Shown here: one piece after another, positions 1 through 9,355 of the stretch
Position numbering within the stretch: position 1 is the stretch's first letter
How the letters are laid out: every line of letters starts with the position of its first letter
Origin: Nonomuraea sp. SYSU D8015
GTDB taxonomy: Bacteria; Actinomycetota; Actinomycetes; Streptosporangiales; Streptosporangiaceae
DNA length: 64,000 nucleotides
Assembly (NCBI RefSeq): GCF_008065375.1
Contig: NZ_VJYI01000004.1
Span: 594,588 to 658,587, forward strand
Direction: 5' to 3'
The notes under the pieces: generated by a model
Database searches by the model: none
What the model was told of the DNA's origin: nothing
The model's input: only the letters and a program-made list of their open reading frames with translations
Program-made: the position numbers and the translations under genes

Positions 1-2
1 CC

Positions 3-221
3 ACGCTCACCGTCGTGTCCGGCGGCGAGACCCGGGCCGAATGGCGGGACGTGACCGAGGCGTTCGAAGTACAACTGGCCGCCTTCCATGCTTTCGTGAA
101 CGATGACAAGCCGCCGCTCACCGACACGGGCGGCGCGCTGGAGGACATCGTGACGGCTCAGCGGATCGCCGCCCGCTACGCCGCACAGCACGATCTGCCC
201 ATCGGAGGGGAGGCAGGGTGA
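3..221 (+). CDS. Gfo/Idh/MocA-family oxidoreductase, C-terminal end only
   Basis: The reading frame is open from the window edge to the TGA at 219-221, so only about the last 72 residues are present. The visible part (AFEVQLAAFHAFVNDDKPP, then a helix ending in AARYAAQHDL) resembles the C-terminal helices of NAD(P)-dependent sugar dehydrogenases of the Gfo/Idh/MocA family. The Rossmann domain and catalytic residues lie outside the window, so substrate cannot be judged. Its stop overlaps the GTG of the GH38 mannosidase (GTGA), so the two are translationally coupled. This supports a role in glycan or sugar catabolism. Confidence 0.6.
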   Translation, partial: TLTVVSGGETRAEWRDVTEAFEVQLAAFHAFVNDDKPPLTDTGGALEDIVTAQRIAARYAAQHDLPIGGEAG

Positions 222-2986
222 GCACGGAGATCGTCGTCGTGCCGCACACGCACTGGGATCGGGAGTGGTACGAACCGTTCCAGCGCTTCCGGCTGCGCCT
301 GGTGGCGCTGTTGGACGAGGTGCTCGACACGATGGAGCGCGAGCCCGGCTACCACTTCACCCTCGACGGTCAGCTGGCCTGCGTGGACGACTACCTCGAG
401 GTCCGGCCGGAGAACCGCGACCGCGTGGCCGCGCTGGTCGAGGCCGGGCGGCTGGCGGTGGGGCCGTGGCAGATCCTGCTGGACGAGTTCCTGTGCTCGG
501 GCGAGAACATCGTCCGCAACCTGGAGCTCGGCATGGACCGGGCCGACAAGCTCGGCGGCGCCATGCCGGTCGGCTACCTGCCCGACATGTTCGGGCACAC
601 CGCGCAGATGCCGCAGATCCTGCGCAAGGCCGGGCTGCTGCACGCCTGCGTCTACCGGGGCGTGCCGTCCTCCGTCACCAGCGACGCCTTCGCCTGGGTC
701 GCCCCCGACGGCACGGCGTTGCGGACCCAGTACCTGCCGGCCGGCGGCTACGGCAACGGCGCCCACCTCTTCCACGACCCCGAGGGACTGGCGGAGCGCG
801 CGGCCGCGTTCGTCGCGACCATGCGGGAGTGGCACGGGCCCGAGGGGCCGCTGCTGGCGATGTACGGCACAGACCACTCGGCGCCCGTACGCGGCCTGCC
901 GGAGATGGTGGCGGCCATCGGCGCCCGCATGGACACCTTGTCCGGCTATATCGGGCAATATTCGGGCGATGTGGCGGGGCTGCCCCGTGTCGAGGGGGGG
1001 CTGCGGTCGCACGCCCGGGCCAACATCCTCCCCGGCGTCATCTCGATCCGCCCCCACCTCAAGCAGGCCATGAGCCGCGCCGAGCGCATGGTCGAACGCT
1101 ACGCCGAGCCGCTGGCCACGCTCTGGGGCGGCGAGTGGCCAGGCCGGTTTCTCGACATGGCGTGGTGGCGGCTGGTGGACGCCAGCGGGCACGACTCGGT
1201 GACCGGGTGCGGCGTGGACGAGACCGCCCAGCAGGTCGCCGCCCGCATCGCCGAGGCCGAGCACCTCGGGCAGGCCGTACGCGACATGGTGACCGCCCGC
1301 CTGGCCGCCACCGTGCCCTCGGACGGGGTGCTCGTCGTCAACCCCACGCCTGACGTACGCGCCGGCATCGTCGTCGTGGACGTCGCCGGGATCGACCCGC
1401 TCGTGGACCCCTCGGGCGCGCCCGTGCCGACGCAGCCGCTCGAATACGCGCCCACGCTGCTGCTCGACGAGGAGATGGACCCCGCCACGGCGCTGACGTT
1501 CATCCACGGCACCGAGCTGTACGGACAGCACATCACCGGCTGGTCAGTCGACCACGGCGTGCTGACGTTCACGGTCGCCCGCGAGACCACGGCCGCCTTC
1601 GACGTCGCCGACCTGCGCGGGGCGCTGGACGGCGTGACCCGCGTGCGCATCGTCGCCGAGCCCAGGCGCACGGTCGCGGCCATGGTCGAGGTGCCGCCGC
1701 TGGGCCACACCAGCCTGCGGCCGGTGCCGCACGAGCGGGTGTTCACCCCGCCCGTGCCCTCCGGCGGGCTGCCCAACGTCCAGCACCACGCGTCCTGCTG
1801 GCTCGGCTCCGACTCGGCGACCCTGCCGGTGCGCGGCGACGAGCAGGTGATCGACAACGGGCTGCTGCGGGTGACGATCGCCGGCGACGGCACGCTCACG
1901 CTCGTCGGCCGGGACGGCACGACCGTGACGGGAGCCGGCCGCATCGTGGACGGCGGCGACGTCGGCGACACCTACAACTACGCGCCGCCGCTGGACGACC
2001 GGATCGTGTCCGAGCCGGAGTCCGTGGAGGCCGAGCTCGTCTGCTCGGGGCCGCTGGTGGCGGCGGTGGACGTGCGGCGCACGTACCGGTGGCCGGCGGC
2101 GGGCGCCGGACTGGAGGGCACGCCCGAGGTCCCGGCTCTTTCGAGGATCTCTCGGACCGAGGAGATCGTCGTCACGACCCGGGTGGAGTTGCGGGCCGGC
2201 GAGCCGTACGTCCGCCTGCACGTCGAGTTCGACAACCGCTGCGTCGACCACCGCGTCCGCCTCCACGTCCCGCTCCCCGCCGTGGCCACGGAGTCGTACG
2301 CGGAAGGCCAGTTCGCCGTCGTGGCCCGCGGGCTGACCGCCGAGCCCGGCTGCGGCGAGATGCCAATGCCGACCTTCCCCGCCTCGTCGTGGGTGGCGGC
2401 CGGCGGCGTGGCTGCGCTGCTGGAACACGTGACGGAGTACGAGCTGGTGAGCGTCGAGGGATCGGCGGACGGTGAGCCGACGGGTGGCGAACTGGCCCTG
2501 ACCCTGCTCCGCTCCGTGGGCTACCTGTCCCGTAACCGCAACGCCCTCCGCCCCGAACCGGCCGGGCCGCAGCTGCCCACTCCGGCGGCGCAGTCACGCG
2601 GGCTGCGGTCCGTGAGCCTGGCGCTGATGCCGTGCGCGTCGTGGCAGGAGGTCCCCGCGGCCGCGGAGAGCTTCCGCCACGACCTGGTGGTGGCGCCCGG
2701 CCTCGGCAACCGCTCCCTGGACCTGCCCGCACCCGGGACCGGGCTGTCGGTGACGGGGGACGGCGTGGTGATGACCTCGCTCAGGGACCGGGACGGATGG
2801 CGGGAGCTCCGCGTCGTAGCCCTCACCCCTAACGACACAGAAGCCGTGATTTCGGGCAGCCTCACGGAGGCGCGATATGCGGATTTGCGTGGGCGTCCAG
2901 GGGCGTCTGTGCAGGTCGCGCATGGTGTGGTAAGGCTTCCCCTGCGAGCGTGGGAACTCTCGACCATCCAATTTCGTCAACACTAG
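218..2986 (+). CDS. GH38 alpha-mannosidase
   Basis: A 922-residue protein with the hallmarks of glycoside hydrolase family 38, zinc-dependent retaining alpha-mannosidases. The N-terminal HTHWDREW (residues 10-17) supplies the zinc-binding His and Asp. YLPDMFGH contains the expected catalytic nucleophile Asp at about residue 123. A further MYGTDH segment and a beta-rich C-terminal half fit the usual middle helical plus beta-sandwich layout. There is no signal peptide, so it probably acts in the cytoplasm on imported mannosides or on N-glycan- or mannan-derived oligosaccharides. The GTG start at 218 is chosen because it overlaps the preceding stop. Length is normal for bacterial class II mannosidases. 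The linkage preference cannot be read from the sequence. Confidence 0.92.
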   Translation: MSTEIVVVPHTHWDREWYEPFQRFRLRLVALLDEVLDTMEREPGYHFTLDGQLACVDDYLEVRPENRDRVAALVEAGRLAVGPWQILLDEFLCSGENIVRNLELGMDRADKLGGAMPVGYLPDMFGHTAQMPQILRKAGLLHACVYRGVPSSVTSDAFAWVAPDGTALRTQYLPAGGYGNGAHLFHDPEGLAERAAAFVATMREWHGPEGPLLAMYGTDHSAPVRGLPEMVAAIGARMDTLSGYIGQYSGDVAGLPRVEGGLRSHARANILPGVISIRPHLKQAMSRAERMVERYAEPLATLWGGEWPGRFLDMAWWRLVDASGHDSVTGCGVDETAQQVAARIAEAEHLGQAVRDMVTARLAATVPSDGVLVVNPTPDVRAGIVVVDVAGIDPLVDPSGAPVPTQPLEYAPTLLLDEEMDPATALTFIHGTELYGQHITGWSVDHGVLTFTVARETTAAFDVADLRGALDGVTRVRIVAEPRRTVAAMVEVPPLGHTSLRPVPHERVFTPPVPSGGLPNVQHHASCWLGSDSATLPVRGDEQVIDNGLLRVTIAGDGTLTLVGRDGTTVTGAGRIVDGGDVGDTYNYAPPLDDRIVSEPESVEAELVCSGPLVAAVDVRRTYRWPAAGAGLEGTPEVPALSRISRTEEIVVTTRVELRAGEPYVRLHVEFDNRCVDHRVRLHVPLPAVATESYAEGQFAVVARGLTAEPGCGEMPMPTFPASSWVAAGGVAALLEHVTEYELVSVEGSADGEPTGGELALTLLRSVGYLSRNRNALRPEPAGPQLPTPAAQSRGLRSVSLALMPCASWQEVPAAAESFRHDLVVAPGLGNRSLDLPAPGTGLSVTGDGVVMTSLRDRDGWRELRVVALTPNDTEAVISGSLTEARYADLRGRPGASVQVAHGVVRLPLRAWELSTIQFRQH

Positions 2987-3644
2987 GTAATGCGTCGAAC
3001 GCAGACAGTAATGTTGCGGCGTGAAAGTCACGTCTCAGCACGAGAGCCTGAACCCGGGTGTATGCCGGGCCGACGGCGCAATACTGTACGGAAAGGGAGA
3101 CGAGAAATTCGGGGTCATCGTCGAGACCCAGCGGAGGCCATCGAAACTGGTCATCCTGGGCTGAGGCTGATCCCGTTGGTCATCCATCCCGACAACACCC
3201 CTGCCATCGCCGACGTCGCCGAGGCCCTGGACAACATCGGCCTAGCAGTCATCTCGACCGTCACGAAGAGCGAAGACCCCCGGATCAACGCCATCATCGC
3301 CGCGGAGCCTGTCACTGCAAGGACAAGACGAGGCCCGGGGTGAGGCCAGGTCCGTGCTGAGGGGGCCCAAGAGAGCCGTATGGGCCGATTGTGAGGAGCA
3401 GATCTTCCGGCCTATCGCCGTTTGCCTTCAGAAAGACTGCTCTCGCCCCAAGCCCGAGAAGGCCGAGTCGGTGGGCGGCACGGACGCATAGCCGGGCTTC
3501 AGCGACCGGTGGCCGACACCTCTGATCCTGCATCCTCACCCCTCAACTGCCTGGAACACCTTGTGGCCGGCCACAACACACACCGCGGGACTTCAGGTGG
3601 CCGACAATTGCCGCAGGTCAAGGGCATGACGAACACTGGCCGAC
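2987..3644. other. Gap of about 660 bases with no convincing gene
   Basis: No complete gene is recognised here. One forward frame (about 2990-3343, nominally 117 residues) has an arginine-rich, non-protein-like first half. Its second half (about 3160-3310) reads more like a folded protein, with alternating hydrophobic strand and helix segments such as LIPLVIHPDNTPAIADVAEA. I cannot assign a family, and it may be a remnant of a lost gene. The DNA is less GC-biased in its third positions than the flanking genes. The promoter of the agmatinase gene presumably lies near the right end, but no clear -10/-35 pair stands out. Confidence 0.4.
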
Positions 3645-4583
3645 ATGAACATCGGCCCCGTCGACTCCTCCAAGGTCCCGCGTTTCGCCGGGCCCGCCAC
3701 CTTCGCCCGCCTTCCCCGCCTCGATGAGGTGGAGCGGGCAGACGTCGCCGTCGTGGGGGTGCCCTTCGACGCCGGTGTCTCCTACAGGCCCGGCGCCAGG
3801 TTCGGGCCCGCCGCGGTCCGCGAGGCGTCGCGGCTGTTGCGGCCGTACCACCCCGCGCTGGACGTGTCGCCGTTCGAGCGGGTGCAGGTGGCCGACGCCG
3901 GGGACATCGCGGCCAATCCGTTCGACATCGGGGCGGCCATCGAGAGCATCGAGGAGGCCGCCGGCTCGCTCCAGGCCAGGCTCGTCACCATCGGCGGGGA
4001 TCACACCATCGCCCTGCCGCTGCTCCGCGCGGCCGCCAGGAAGCACGGGCCCGTCGCGTTGCTGCACTTCGACGCGCATCTCGACACCTGGGACACGTAC
4101 TTCGGGGCCGAGTACACGCACGGGACGCCGTTCCGGCGGGCGGTCGAGGAGGGGCTGCTGGACACCGAGGCCGTCAGCCACGTCGGCATCCGGGGGCCGC
4201 TGTACGGCAAGCGGGACCTGGAGGACGACCGGCGGCTCGGTTTCGGCATCCTGACCGCGGCCGACGTGCTGCGGCGCGGGCTGGACGAGGTGATCGACGT
4301 GCTGCGGCAGCGGATCGGTGACCGGCCGCTGTACGTCTCCGTCGACATCGACGTGCTCGATCCCGCGCATGCCCCCGGCACCGGGACACCGGAGGCGGGC
4401 GGGCTCACCAGCCGGGAACTGCTGGAGATCCTGCGGGGCCTGGCCGGGTGCAACCTGGTCGGGGCCGACGTGGTCGAGGTCGCGCCGGCCTACGACCATG
4501 CGGAGATCACCTCCATCGCCGCCTCCCACGTGGCGTACGACCTCGTCAGCTTGCTCGCGATGCAGGAGAAGAAGCAGACATGA
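3645..4583 (+). CDS. speB: Agmatinase-family ureohydrolase
   Basis: A 312-residue arginase/agmatinase-superfamily enzyme, cytoplasmic and binuclear manganese-dependent, which removes urea from a guanidino compound. The metal ligands are all present: GGDH (117-120), DAHLD (143-147) and SVDIDVLDPAHAPG with D234 and D236. The length and the PGTGTPEAGGLTSREL loop resemble agmatinase and guanidinobutyrase more than arginase. Agmatine to putrescine fits the polyamine genes downstream. 4-Guanidinobutyrate or another guanidino acid is a real alternative. Its TGA overlaps the ATG of the NCS1 permease, so the two are co-translated, suggesting that the permease brings in its substrate or a related nitrogen compound. 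Confidence 0.85.
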   Translation: MNIGPVDSSKVPRFAGPATFARLPRLDEVERADVAVVGVPFDAGVSYRPGARFGPAAVREASRLLRPYHPALDVSPFERVQVADAGDIAANPFDIGAAIESIEEAAGSLQARLVTIGGDHTIALPLLRAAARKHGPVALLHFDAHLDTWDTYFGAEYTHGTPFRRAVEEGLLDTEAVSHVGIRGPLYGKRDLEDDRRLGFGILTAADVLRRGLDEVIDVLRQRIGDRPLYVSVDIDVLDPAHAPGTGTPEAGGLTSRELLEILRGLAGCNLVGADVVEVAPAYDHAEITSIAASHVAYDLVSLLAMQEKKQT

Positions 4584-6091
4584 ACGGCATCACCGAAATC
4601 GAGACGTACGGGGTCGAGCGCATCCCCGACGCCGACCGCACCGCGCGCCCGGTCGACCTGTTCAGGGTGGCGTTCGGCGGGGCGAACACCTTCGCCACCT
4701 GCGTGCTCGGAGCCTTCCCCATCCTGTTCGGCCTGTCGTTCTGGCAGGGCTTGGCCGCCACGGTGCTCGGGCTGGTGGTGGGGGCGCTGATCCTGGCGCC
4801 GCTGTCGTTGTTCGGGCCGCTCAACGGCACCAACAACGCCGTCTCGTCGTCGGCTCATCTGGGCGTGCACGGACGGATCGTCGGCTCCTTCCTGTCGCTG
4901 CTCACCGCGATCGCGTTCTTCTCGATCTCGGTGTGGTCGTCGGGGGACGCGCTGGTCGGCGGCGCTCACCGGTTGGTGGGGCTGCCCGACACCGACCTGT
5001 CCTATGGCGTCGCGTACGGGATCTTCGCGGTGCTCGTGCTGATCGTCTGCGTGTACGGGTTCAGGTTCATGCTGTTCGTCAACAAGATCGCGGTGGTGGC
5101 GGCGTCGCTGCTGTTCGTGCTGGGGGTGTTCGCCTTCGCGGGCGACTTCGACCCGTCCTATCCGGGGACGCTGCCGGTGGGCGATCCGCTGTTCTGGCCG
5201 TCGTTCATCGGGGCGGCGCTGATCGTGTTGTCGAACCCGGTGTCGTTCGGGGCGTTCCTGGGCGACTGGTCCCGTTACATCTCGGCGAGCACGCCGCGCT
5301 CCCGCGTGATGGCCGCCGCCTTCCTGTCGCAGATCGCCACCATCCTGCCGTTCTTCTTCGGCCTGGCCACCGCTTCGATCATCGCGGCCAAGGCCGCCGA
5401 GTACGTGGACCCGGCGGCGCCCAACTACGTCGGCGGGCTGCTGGCCGTCTCGCCGGGCTGGTACTTCGTGCCGGTCTGTCTCATCGCGCTCATCGGCGGC
5501 ATGTCCACGGGAACCACCTCCCTCTACGGCACCGGGCTCGACTTCTCCAGCGTCTTCCCCCGCTTCTCGCGCGTGCAGGCGACCGTCTTCATCGGCACCC
5601 TGTCGATCGCGTTCATCTTCGTGGGCCGTTTCGCCGCGAACCTCACCCAGAGCATCTCGACGTTCGCGACGCTGATCATCACGTGCACCGCACCGTGGAT
5701 GGTGATCATGATGCTCGGCTACGTGACCCGGCGCGGCTGGTACGACCCGGAGGCCCTGCAGGTCTTCAACCGGCGTCAGCGCGGCGGCCGCTACTGGTTC
5801 ACGCACGGCTGGAACTGGCGGGGGGTGAGCGCCTGGCTGGCGTCGGCAGGGCTGGCGCTGATGTTCGTCAACCTGCCGGGGCAGTTCGTGGGGCCGCTCG
5901 GCGACCTGGCCGGCGGCGTGGACATCTCGCTGCCGCTGGGCTTGGCCGCCGCGGGTCTGCTCTATCTGGCGCTGTTGGCCGCCTTCCCCGAGCCGCGGGA
6001 GGTCTACGGTCCCGAGGGGCCGCGGCTGGTCCGGGCGGCCGACACCCCCGTCCTGCCCATCGTCGACGCCGCGGCCGAGCCGGTCACGTGA
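4580..6091 (+). CDS. NCS1-family (purine-cytosine permease-like) transporter
   Basis: A 503-residue integral membrane protein with about 12 hydrophobic helices, matching the nucleobase-cation-symport-1 family (cytosine, purine, allantoin and hydantoin permeases). The NPVSFGAFLGDWSRYIS segment and the early GGANTFATCVLGAFPI segment are characteristic. The start is the ATG at 4580, which overlaps the agmatinase stop as ATGA. The longer frame upstream lies inside the agmatinase gene and is rejected. Coupling to an agmatinase-type enzyme suggests uptake of a guanidino or polyamine-related substrate rather than a nucleobase, but that is inference from context. Confidence 0.85.
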   Translation: MNGITEIETYGVERIPDADRTARPVDLFRVAFGGANTFATCVLGAFPILFGLSFWQGLAATVLGLVVGALILAPLSLFGPLNGTNNAVSSSAHLGVHGRIVGSFLSLLTAIAFFSISVWSSGDALVGGAHRLVGLPDTDLSYGVAYGIFAVLVLIVCVYGFRFMLFVNKIAVVAASLLFVLGVFAFAGDFDPSYPGTLPVGDPLFWPSFIGAALIVLSNPVSFGAFLGDWSRYISASTPRSRVMAAAFLSQIATILPFFFGLATASIIAAKAAEYVDPAAPNYVGGLLAVSPGWYFVPVCLIALIGGMSTGTTSLYGTGLDFSSVFPRFSRVQATVFIGTLSIAFIFVGRFAANLTQSISTFATLIITCTAPWMVIMMLGYVTRRGWYDPEALQVFNRRQRGGRYWFTHGWNWRGVSAWLASAGLALMFVNLPGQFVGPLGDLAGGVDISLPLGLAAAGLLYLALLAAFPEPREVYGPEGPRLVRAADTPVLPIVDAAAEPVT

Positions 6092-6152
6092 TGGAGCCGG
6101 CGGCGCACCGGGTGCTGTGCGGGGCGCCGGTGCGCGCGGTCGCGAGGGTGGG

Positions 6153-6644
6153 TTAGCGGGTGCCCCAGGAGTACGTCTGCTTGCGGAGCTTCAGGTACAC
6201 GAACGACTCCGTCGCCCGTACGGCGGGGATGGCGCGGATCTTGCTGAGGATCTCCAGCAGGTGCCCGTCGCCCTCGCACACCACCTCGACGATGATGTCG
6301 AACGAGCCCGCCGTCAGCACCACGTAGTCGATCTCTTCGATGGCCGCCAGCTCGTCGGCCACCGACTCCAGATCGCCCTCGACGTTGATCCCGATCATCG
6401 CCTGCCGGGGGAAGCCCAGCATGAGAGGGTCGGTGACCGCGACGATCTGCATGACGCCGGCCTCCTGGAGTCGCTGCACGCGCTGGCGTACCGCGGCCTC
6501 GGACAGGCCCACCGCCTTGCCGATCGCCGCGTACGGCATGCGCCCGTCACGCTGGAGCTGCTCGATGATCTGCTTCGAGAGCTCGTCGAGCACGACGGGG
6601 GCGGCGTCGGGGTTGCTGCGGCGAACGCGCGGCGGCGTGGTCAT
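6153..6644 (-). CDS. Lrp/AsnC-family transcriptional regulator
   Basis: A 163-residue regulator with an N-terminal winged helix-turn-helix (VLDELSKQIIEQL, then AAIGKAVGLSEAAVRQRVQRL) followed by a RAM/Lrp effector domain (about 75-155) ending in a typical YLKLRKQTYSWG tail. The ATG at 6644 is chosen because it is preceded by a strong AGGAGG; the longer upstream frame lacks this. It is divergent from the aminobutyraldehyde dehydrogenase and follows the permease in opposite orientation, so it most likely controls the polyamine genes from the 6645-6843 spacer. In this family the ligand is usually an amino acid or, in similar clusters, a polyamine-pathway metabolite. Confidence 0.9.
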   Translation of the reverse strand: MTTPPRVRRSNPDAAPVVLDELSKQIIEQLQRDGRMPYAAIGKAVGLSEAAVRQRVQRLQEAGVMQIVAVTDPLMLGFPRQAMIGINVEGDLESVADELAAIEEIDYVVLTAGSFDIIVEVVCEGDGHLLEILSKIRAIPAVRATESFVYLKLRKQTYSWGTR

Positions 6645-6843
6645 CGAGACGATTCCTCCTAGCGGTACGGCATTACGGGGGCGTTCCCGCTCGGTTGCCG
6701 TCCTGGTGCGACATGTTGTCAGTTCTTGGCGGTCTGTCAAGCGAATTCGTAGCAATTTGATATCTTCGCCACGAAATCCCTTGTCCATATGCTTCCACTC
6801 TGTAAGAGTCGCGGCATCTCAGCCACCTCACGAGGAGGTCACC
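6645..6843. promoter_or_regulatory. Divergent control region of Lrp regulator and polyamine operon
   Basis: This 199-base spacer separates the leftward Lrp gene from the rightward aldehyde dehydrogenase and must carry both promoters. The middle is unusually AT-rich for this genome (about 6720-6800, including runs such as AGCAATTTGATATC), as expected for a promoter and Lrp-bound DNA. I could not fix -10 and -35 boxes with confidence. Confidence 0.5.
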
Positions 6844-8277
6844 TTGACCACCCGTCTGCAGAACTTCATCAACGGTGAGTTCGTGGACGCCAAGAGCGGC
6901 CGATTCTCCGACATCATCGACCCGTGCACGGGCGAGGCCTACGTCCAGGCCCCGATCTCCGGCCCGGAGGATGTCGACGCCGCCTTCGCAGCCGCGGCCG
7001 CCGCGTTCGACTCGTGGGGCAGCACCACCCCGGGGGAGCGGGCCAACCTGCTGCTCAAGGTCGCCGACGCGATCGACGCGCGGGCCGATGAGATCAACGA
7101 GGCCGAGTGCCGCAACACGGGCAAGCCGCGCGCCCGCATGGCCGAGGACGAGACCCCGGTCGCCGCCGACCACTTCCGCTTCTTCGCGGGCGCGGCGCGC
7201 ACGCTCGAGGGCCCCACGGCCGGCGAGTTCCTCGCCGAGCACACCAGCGTCATCAGGCACGAGCCGATCGGCGTGATCGGGCAGGTCACGCCGTGGAACT
7301 ACCCGATGATGATGGCGGTGTGGAAGATCGCCCCGGCGCTCGCGGCCGGCAACACCGTCGTGCTCAAGCCGTCCGACACCACCCCGGTCTCCACGCTCAA
7401 GCTCGCCGAGATCCTCGGTGAGGTGCTGCCCCCGGGCGTCTTCAACGTCGTCACCGGCGACCGCGAGACCGGCGCGCTCGTGGTGAGCCATCCGACGGCC
7501 TCCATGGTCGCGATCACCGGCTCGGTCGGCGCGGGCATGTCGGTCGCCAAGAGCGCCGCCGACGACCTCAAGCGGGTGCACCTGGAGCTCGGCGGCAAGG
7601 CGCCGGTCGTGGTCTTCGAGGACGTCAAGGACCTGCGCAAGGCCGCCGCCGACATCGCCACCGCGGGCCTCTACAACGCCGGCCAGGACTGCACCGCCGC
7701 GTGCCGGGTGCTCGTGCAGGAGAGCGTGCACGACGAGTTCGTGGCGGCGCTGACCGAGGCCGCCGCCGGCACCGTGACCGGCGGCCTGGACAACGAGGAC
7801 GCGCTCTACGGGCCGCTCAACAACGAGAACCAGCTCGCCAGGGTGCAGGGCTTCATCGAGCGCGCCCCCGCCCACGCCAAGGTCCTCACCGGCGGTCACC
7901 GCGTCGGCGACAAGGGCTACTTCTTCGCGCCGACCGTCGTGGACGGGCTCAAGCAGGACGACGAAATGGTGCAGAACGAGGTCTTCGGCCCGGTGATCAC
8001 CGTCCAGACGTTCACCGACGAGGCCGACGCCCTCGCCAAGGCCAACGACGTCAAGTACGGCCTGAGCGGCTCGGTCTGGACCTCCGACCACGGCCGCGCG
8101 ATGCGCATGTCCAACCGCCTCGACTTCGGCGTGGTCTGGGTCAACACGCACATCCCGTTCGTGTCGGAGATGCCGCACGGCGGCTTCAAGCACTCCGGGT
8201 ACGGCAAGGACCTGTCGGTGTTCGGCCTGCACGACTACACGCGCGTCAAGCACGTCATGCACTACATCGGTGAATAG
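6844..8277 (+). CDS. Aldehyde dehydrogenase, probable 4-aminobutyraldehyde dehydrogenase
   Basis: A 477-residue NAD(P)-dependent aldehyde dehydrogenase. Seen: the TPWNYPMMM cofactor-site segment, the GSVGAGMSVAKSA loop, the ELGGKAPVVVFED general-base region and the GQDCTAACR catalytic-cysteine region. Start: a TTG at 6844 sits five bases after GAGGAGG, and the frame upstream of it reads through the regulatory spacer and Lrp gene, so TTG is preferred. The pathway role (gamma-aminobutyraldehyde to GABA, as in PatD/PuuC/ProR-type enzymes) is inferred from the polyamine transporter and FAD oxidase downstream. Betaine aldehyde is the main alternative substrate. It opens a six-gene rightward operon. 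Confidence 0.88.
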   Translation: MTTRLQNFINGEFVDAKSGRFSDIIDPCTGEAYVQAPISGPEDVDAAFAAAAAAFDSWGSTTPGERANLLLKVADAIDARADEINEAECRNTGKPRARMAEDETPVAADHFRFFAGAARTLEGPTAGEFLAEHTSVIRHEPIGVIGQVTPWNYPMMMAVWKIAPALAAGNTVVLKPSDTTPVSTLKLAEILGEVLPPGVFNVVTGDRETGALVVSHPTASMVAITGSVGAGMSVAKSAADDLKRVHLELGGKAPVVVFEDVKDLRKAAADIATAGLYNAGQDCTAACRVLVQESVHDEFVAALTEAAAGTVTGGLDNEDALYGPLNNENQLARVQGFIERAPAHAKVLTGGHRVGDKGYFFAPTVVDGLKQDDEMVQNEVFGPVITVQTFTDEADALAKANDVKYGLSGSVWTSDHGRAMRMSNRLDFGVVWVNTHIPFVSEMPHGGFKHSGYGKDLSVFGLHDYTRVKHVMHYIGE

Positions 8278-9346
8278 CACGCGAATGACCAGTGCCATCG
8301 AGCTTGACGACGTCGTCAAGGAATACCTCTCGCACGGCGAGGTGGTCCAGGCCGTCAAAGGCGTTTCGCTGGACATCGCCGAGGGGGAGTTCTTCTCCCT
8401 CCTCGGCCCGTCCGGCTGCGGCAAGACCACGACCATGAGGATGATCGCCGGCTTCGAGGCCCCGACGAAGGGCCTGGTGAAGCTGCACGGCCAAGACGTG
8501 ACGAACGTCCCGCCGAACAAGCGCGACGTCAACATGGTCTTCCAGTCCTACGCGCTCTTCCCGCACATGAGCGTCTGGGACAATGTGGCCTTCGGGCTGA
8601 AGCAACGCAAGACACCGCAGGACGAGATCCGGCGGCGGGTCGGCGAGATGCTGGAGATCGTCGACCTCGCCGGCAGGGAGAAGCGCCGGCCGCGCGAGAT
8701 GTCCGGCGGCCAGCAGCAGCGCGTGGCCCTGGCCAGGGCCCTGGTCAACCGGCCGCGCGCGCTGCTGCTCGACGAGCCGCTCGGGGCGCTCGACCTCAAG
8801 CTGCGCCAGGCCATGCAGATCGAGCTCAAGCGCATCCAGCGCGAGGTCGGCATCACGTTCGTGTACGTCACGCACGACCAGAACGAGGCGCTCACCATGA
8901 GCGACCGCATCGCCGTCATGAACGACGGCCTGGTCGAGCAGCTCGCCGGGCCGCGCGAGATCTACGAGCGGCCCGCGACCGCGTTCGTGGCCGGCTTCAT
9001 CGGCACCTCCAACCTGCTCACGGGCGCCGCGACCGGCGGCACGCTCAAGATCAGCGGTGGCCGGGTGATGGTGCCGGGCCAGGACGGCGACGTGACCGTC
9101 ACCGTCCGCCCCGAGAAGATCACGATCGGCACGGAGGAGCCTGCGGCCGGGCTGAGCGCCGTCCGCGGGACCGTCGCCGAGGTGGTCTACCTGGGCACCT
9201 ACAACAGCTACGCCGTGTCTCTCGCTGACGGGGCCGAGATCACGGTGTTCCAGCAGAACGCGCATGACGCCACGGCCACGGCGGAGCGGGGAGACTCCGT
9301 GTGGCTGTCCTGGCAGGCGCAGCACTCGTACGTGATTGGAAGTTGA
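8270..9346 (+). CDS. potA: Spermidine/putrescine ABC transporter ATP-binding protein
   Basis: A 358-residue ABC ATPase. Walker A is GPSGCGKT (46-53), the signature motif is MSGGQQQR, Walker B is ALLLDEP, followed by a switch histidine (YVTHDQNEAL). A C-terminal TOBE-type regulatory domain (about 250-355) is typical of PotA/MalK/FbpC importers. The GTG at 8270 overlaps the dehydrogenase stop by eight bases; an in-frame ATG at 8285 is an equally possible start, since neither has a clear Shine-Dalgarno. Lies directly before the PotD, PotB and PotC genes, so it energises polyamine import. Confidence 0.9.
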   Translation: MNSTRMTSAIELDDVVKEYLSHGEVVQAVKGVSLDIAEGEFFSLLGPSGCGKTTTMRMIAGFEAPTKGLVKLHGQDVTNVPPNKRDVNMVFQSYALFPHMSVWDNVAFGLKQRKTPQDEIRRRVGEMLEIVDLAGREKRRPREMSGGQQQRVALARALVNRPRALLLDEPLGALDLKLRQAMQIELKRIQREVGITFVYVTHDQNEALTMSDRIAVMNDGLVEQLAGPREIYERPATAFVAGFIGTSNLLTGAATGGTLKISGGRVMVPGQDGDVTVTVRPEKITIGTEEPAAGLSAVRGTVAEVVYLGTYNSYAVSLADGAEITVFQQNAHDATATAERGDSVWLSWQAQHSYVIGS

Positions 9347-9355
9347 TAGCACCTC

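Noticed and set aside
176..1531. Long antisense frame opposite the mannosidase
   Set aside because: His/Arg/Gly-rich translation with no domain pattern, caused by the high third-position GC of the GH38 gene.
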